NCBI GenBank assembly: GCA_016709155.1
Contig: JADJEI010000001.1
Span: 558,001 to 622,000, forward strand
From: Ignavibacteriales bacterium
Lineage (GTDB): Bacteria > Bacteroidota > Ignavibacteria > Ignavibacteriales > Ignavibacteriaceae
DNA length: 64,000 nt
Direction of reading: 5' to 3'
How positions within the stretch are numbered: the first letter of the stretch is position 1; each line of letters starts with the position of its first letter. The notes beneath the pieces were generated by a model, which saw only the letters and a list, made by a program, of their open reading frames with translations, was not told the origin of the DNA and did no database searches. A program made the translations under genes and the position numbers. Positions 62,420 through 64,000 of the stretch are shown here, piece after piece.

Positions 62420-64000
62420 CTAGAAATGAAATATTTTTTGGAAAGATTCGATCATTTTATCGTGGAAAATTGGTTTGGCAATAAAATCCTGAAAGCCAGC
62501 GGCAATAAACTTTTCTTTATCCCCGGGAAGAACATAAGCAGTTACAGCAACGATTGGAATTTTCTCGTACTTCGGCATTTTATGGATTAATCTTAAAGCA
62601 TCAAGCCCGTTGTATTCTCCTTGCAGATTTATATCCATTAAAATAAAATCAAACTTATTCTTCTCTAACAGCGGTAATGCTTCTTCAAATCCTGCTGCAA
62701 ATTGAACAGACTTTAACTCCTTCATCTGAACTTTAAAAAGAACTTGTGAATCAAGCTGATCTTCAATATACAAACAGTTCAATTTTGATATGTCAAAAAA
62801 TGGAACAAATTTTTGTTCTGTACTGATGGGGGGTGGAGTGAGATTTTCAAGCGATGGAATTTCTTCAACTCTTGTTTCCTCCGGAATTACATTATTGGCA
62901 GAAGTTTCAATGATTGGAATTTCTTTTGGTTCATCCTGAATAACAGGAGGGATTACTATTTCCTGTTTAACCGGCTTCGGTATTTGGGGAGAAATAATTT
63001 CGGGTGTAATATTATTTCCGATTATTTGAACAGCATTTTCTACAGAAGGAGTTTCATCTTTCACTGGAATTACTTCAGTATGATCAATCTCAACAATTGG
63101 TAATTGATTGGAAATTATTTGGGGTTCTTCTTCTTTAGTTTCATCAATTTTGGGTTCGATAATTTCATTAGAAGAATATTGCAATGGAAAGATAAAACCG
63201 AAATCAGGATTGGAAGGCTCAACAGTAGTTATTCGAAATTTTCCTTTTAGAATTTGTAAAAGTGCTGTTGATAGTTGAGTGTTAAGTTTGGGAAGTCCTA
63301 AATCTTTTTTATCACCTCTCGGTTGATCGCTAAAAAGAATATCAAATGAGTTTACCAAAATATCAGAAGCAACGGGATAATTATCCTTAACAGAAATTAA
63401 AAAATTTTTTTCGTCGTATTGAAATGCAGAAATGAATATTTTTTTACTCTTATTTGTTTTCATAAGTATTTTAATCAACTGAGCAATGAAACTGAGTAAT
63501 TTTTTACCGTCCGATTCGAACTTTAGAGACGAGGATATTTTCCCGTAAGCGAATTCGATCTTATTACCGCCAATAATTTCCTTAAAATTTTTCTGTAAAT
63601 CATCAATCAAATCAGTCACCTGTATTTCACTTATCGAAAGTTCATATTTATTTTGAACTATATTCGAGTATTCAACAAATGTGTTCATTGTGATAAGGAG
63701 GGTGGTGCGGTTTTGATTGATAATATCGACCATCTCTTTTTGATCAGGTGTTAATTCTGTTAAAGTTTCAGTAAGTTCTTGAACAAACCCCATGATCACA
63801 TTAATTGGAGTAAGAATCTGATGGAACAGACTTGACAGGAATGCAGTCTCATCAGATTTAGATTCGACTGTATGTAAATCAATTGGTTTTTCAATCTTAA
63901 TTTCTTTAACTACTTCTTTAACCACTTCACGAGTCATAGGCTGAACATTTTGCTCAACTGTTGCAATTAAAGAAAAAGAGTCAATCTCCCCCCTGTAATC
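62420..64000 (-). CDS. degenerate histidine kinase/receiver protein (5' end beyond the window)
   Basis: The frame is open to the last base, so the N-terminus is missing. From the visible start: a coiled EVVKEVVKEIKIEKPIDLHT-like segment, a HisKA-like helix with the histidine in SLFHQILTPINVIMGF, a degenerate HATPase region (LISVKDNYPVASDILVN, no clear G boxes), a long E/P-rich linker (about 260-370) and a C-terminal receiver domain with LYIEDQLDSQ, the phosphoacceptor Asp in FILMDINLQGEYNG, and TAYVLPG and FIAKPIF. It is a hybrid-type sensor, with kinase activity in doubt because the ATP site is poor. Confidence 0.8.
   Translation of the reverse strand, partial: DYRGEIDSFSLIATVEQNVQPMTREVVKEVVKEIKIEKPIDLHTVESKSDETAFLSSLFHQILTPINVIMGFVQELTETLTELTPDQKEMVDIINQNRTTLLITMNTFVEYSNIVQNKYELSISEIQVTDLIDDLQKNFKEIIGGNKIEFAYGKISSSLKFESDGKKLLSFIAQLIKILMKTNKSKKIFISAFQYDEKNFLISVKDNYPVASDILVNSFDILFSDQPRGDKKDLGLPKLNTQLSTALLQILKGKFRITTVEPSNPDFGFIFPLQYSSNEIIEPKIDETKEEEPQIISNQLPIVEIDHTEVIPVKDETPSVENAVQIIGNNITPEIISPQIPKPVKQEIVIPPVIQDEPKEIPIIETSANNVIPEETRVEEIPSLENLTPPPISTEQKFVPFFDISKLNCLYIEDQLDSQVLFKVQMKELKSVQFAAGFEEALPLLEKNKFDFILMDINLQGEYNGLDALRLIHKMPKYEKIPIVAVTAYVLPGDKEKFIAAGFQDFIAKPIFHDKMIESFQKIFHF

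Noticed and set aside
1..64000. CRISPR array
   Set aside because: The repeats seen are imperfect, irregularly spaced and separated by genes; no regular repeat-spacer series exists in the window.
1..64000. Reassignment of TAG or TAA to sense
   Set aside because: Several intact conserved genes end at TAG or TAA with normal lengths, so three in-frame stops are better explained by lesions or errors.

Overview
The window reads as AT-rich chromosome from a member of the Bacteroidota/FCB superphylum, most likely an Ignavibacteria-like lineage (inference). Supporting signs are a TonB-dependent receptor with an N-terminal carboxypeptidase-regulatory-like domain, a BamA-type barrel protein, RNase HIII, a DUF177-rpmF-plsX-fabH-fabD-fabG-acpP-fabF-rnc lipid cluster, single-chain GcvP, and MeaB with acyl-CoA carboxylase. 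No rRNA or CRISPR array is visible. One tRNA gene (Asp, GTC) is present.

Region 1 (about 1-21.2 kb) is an accessory region. It opens with the 3' end of a probable type I restriction gene (hsdR), then carries about 20 small, functionally unrelated genes, all on the + strand: VOC/glyoxalase proteins, RibD-type reductases, DUF1801, DUF2200, SnoaL, AHSA1, PaiB, serine hydrolases, agmatine deiminase and a subclass B1 metallo-beta-lactamase. They are separated by related imperfect palindromes with a left box like CGCTAAC and a right box like ACGCAAA-N8/9-GTTAGC. Several genes are decayed. This has the architecture of a chromosomal integron-like gene-cassette array, but no integrase lies in the window. 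A different core of about 130 bp recurs three times between genes.

Region 2 (21.2-22 kb) is a small GIY-YIG endonuclease unit bounded by direct repeats, one of which duplicates the 3' end of the neighbouring tRNA-Asp gene. It marks the border between the array and the core genome.

Region 3 (22-54 kb) is core genome: 6-phosphofructokinase and RNase HIII; a secreted nucleotide-pyrophosphatase-like enzyme; a TonB receptor; a BamA-RsmE-RlpA set; GcvP; the fatty-acid/phospholipid cluster with rpmF and rnc; a NatAB-type ABC exporter; a PrsW-type protease; NadD; a sugar epimerase; a MeaB/acyl-CoA dehydrogenase/acyl-CoA carboxylase catabolic set; a sigma-54 response regulator; and a HIT protein.

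Region 4 (54-64 kb) is all on the - strand: a RelE-type toxin-antitoxin pair, DNA polymerase IV, a tight operon of unknown purpose (DUF433, DUF1848, a methyltransferase-like protein, a minimal SF1 helicase, and two unknown proteins), a DUF72 protein, LexA with a palindromic operator-like site, and a degenerate histidine kinase/receiver protein cut by the window end.

A striking general feature is that at least nine genes, including conserved ones such as bamA, natA, meaB and the sigma-54 regulator, are broken by one-base shifts, nearly always in A/T homopolymers; fabD has an in-frame stop. I treat most of these as probable consensus errors rather than true pseudogenes, but transcriptional slippage is a testable alternative.
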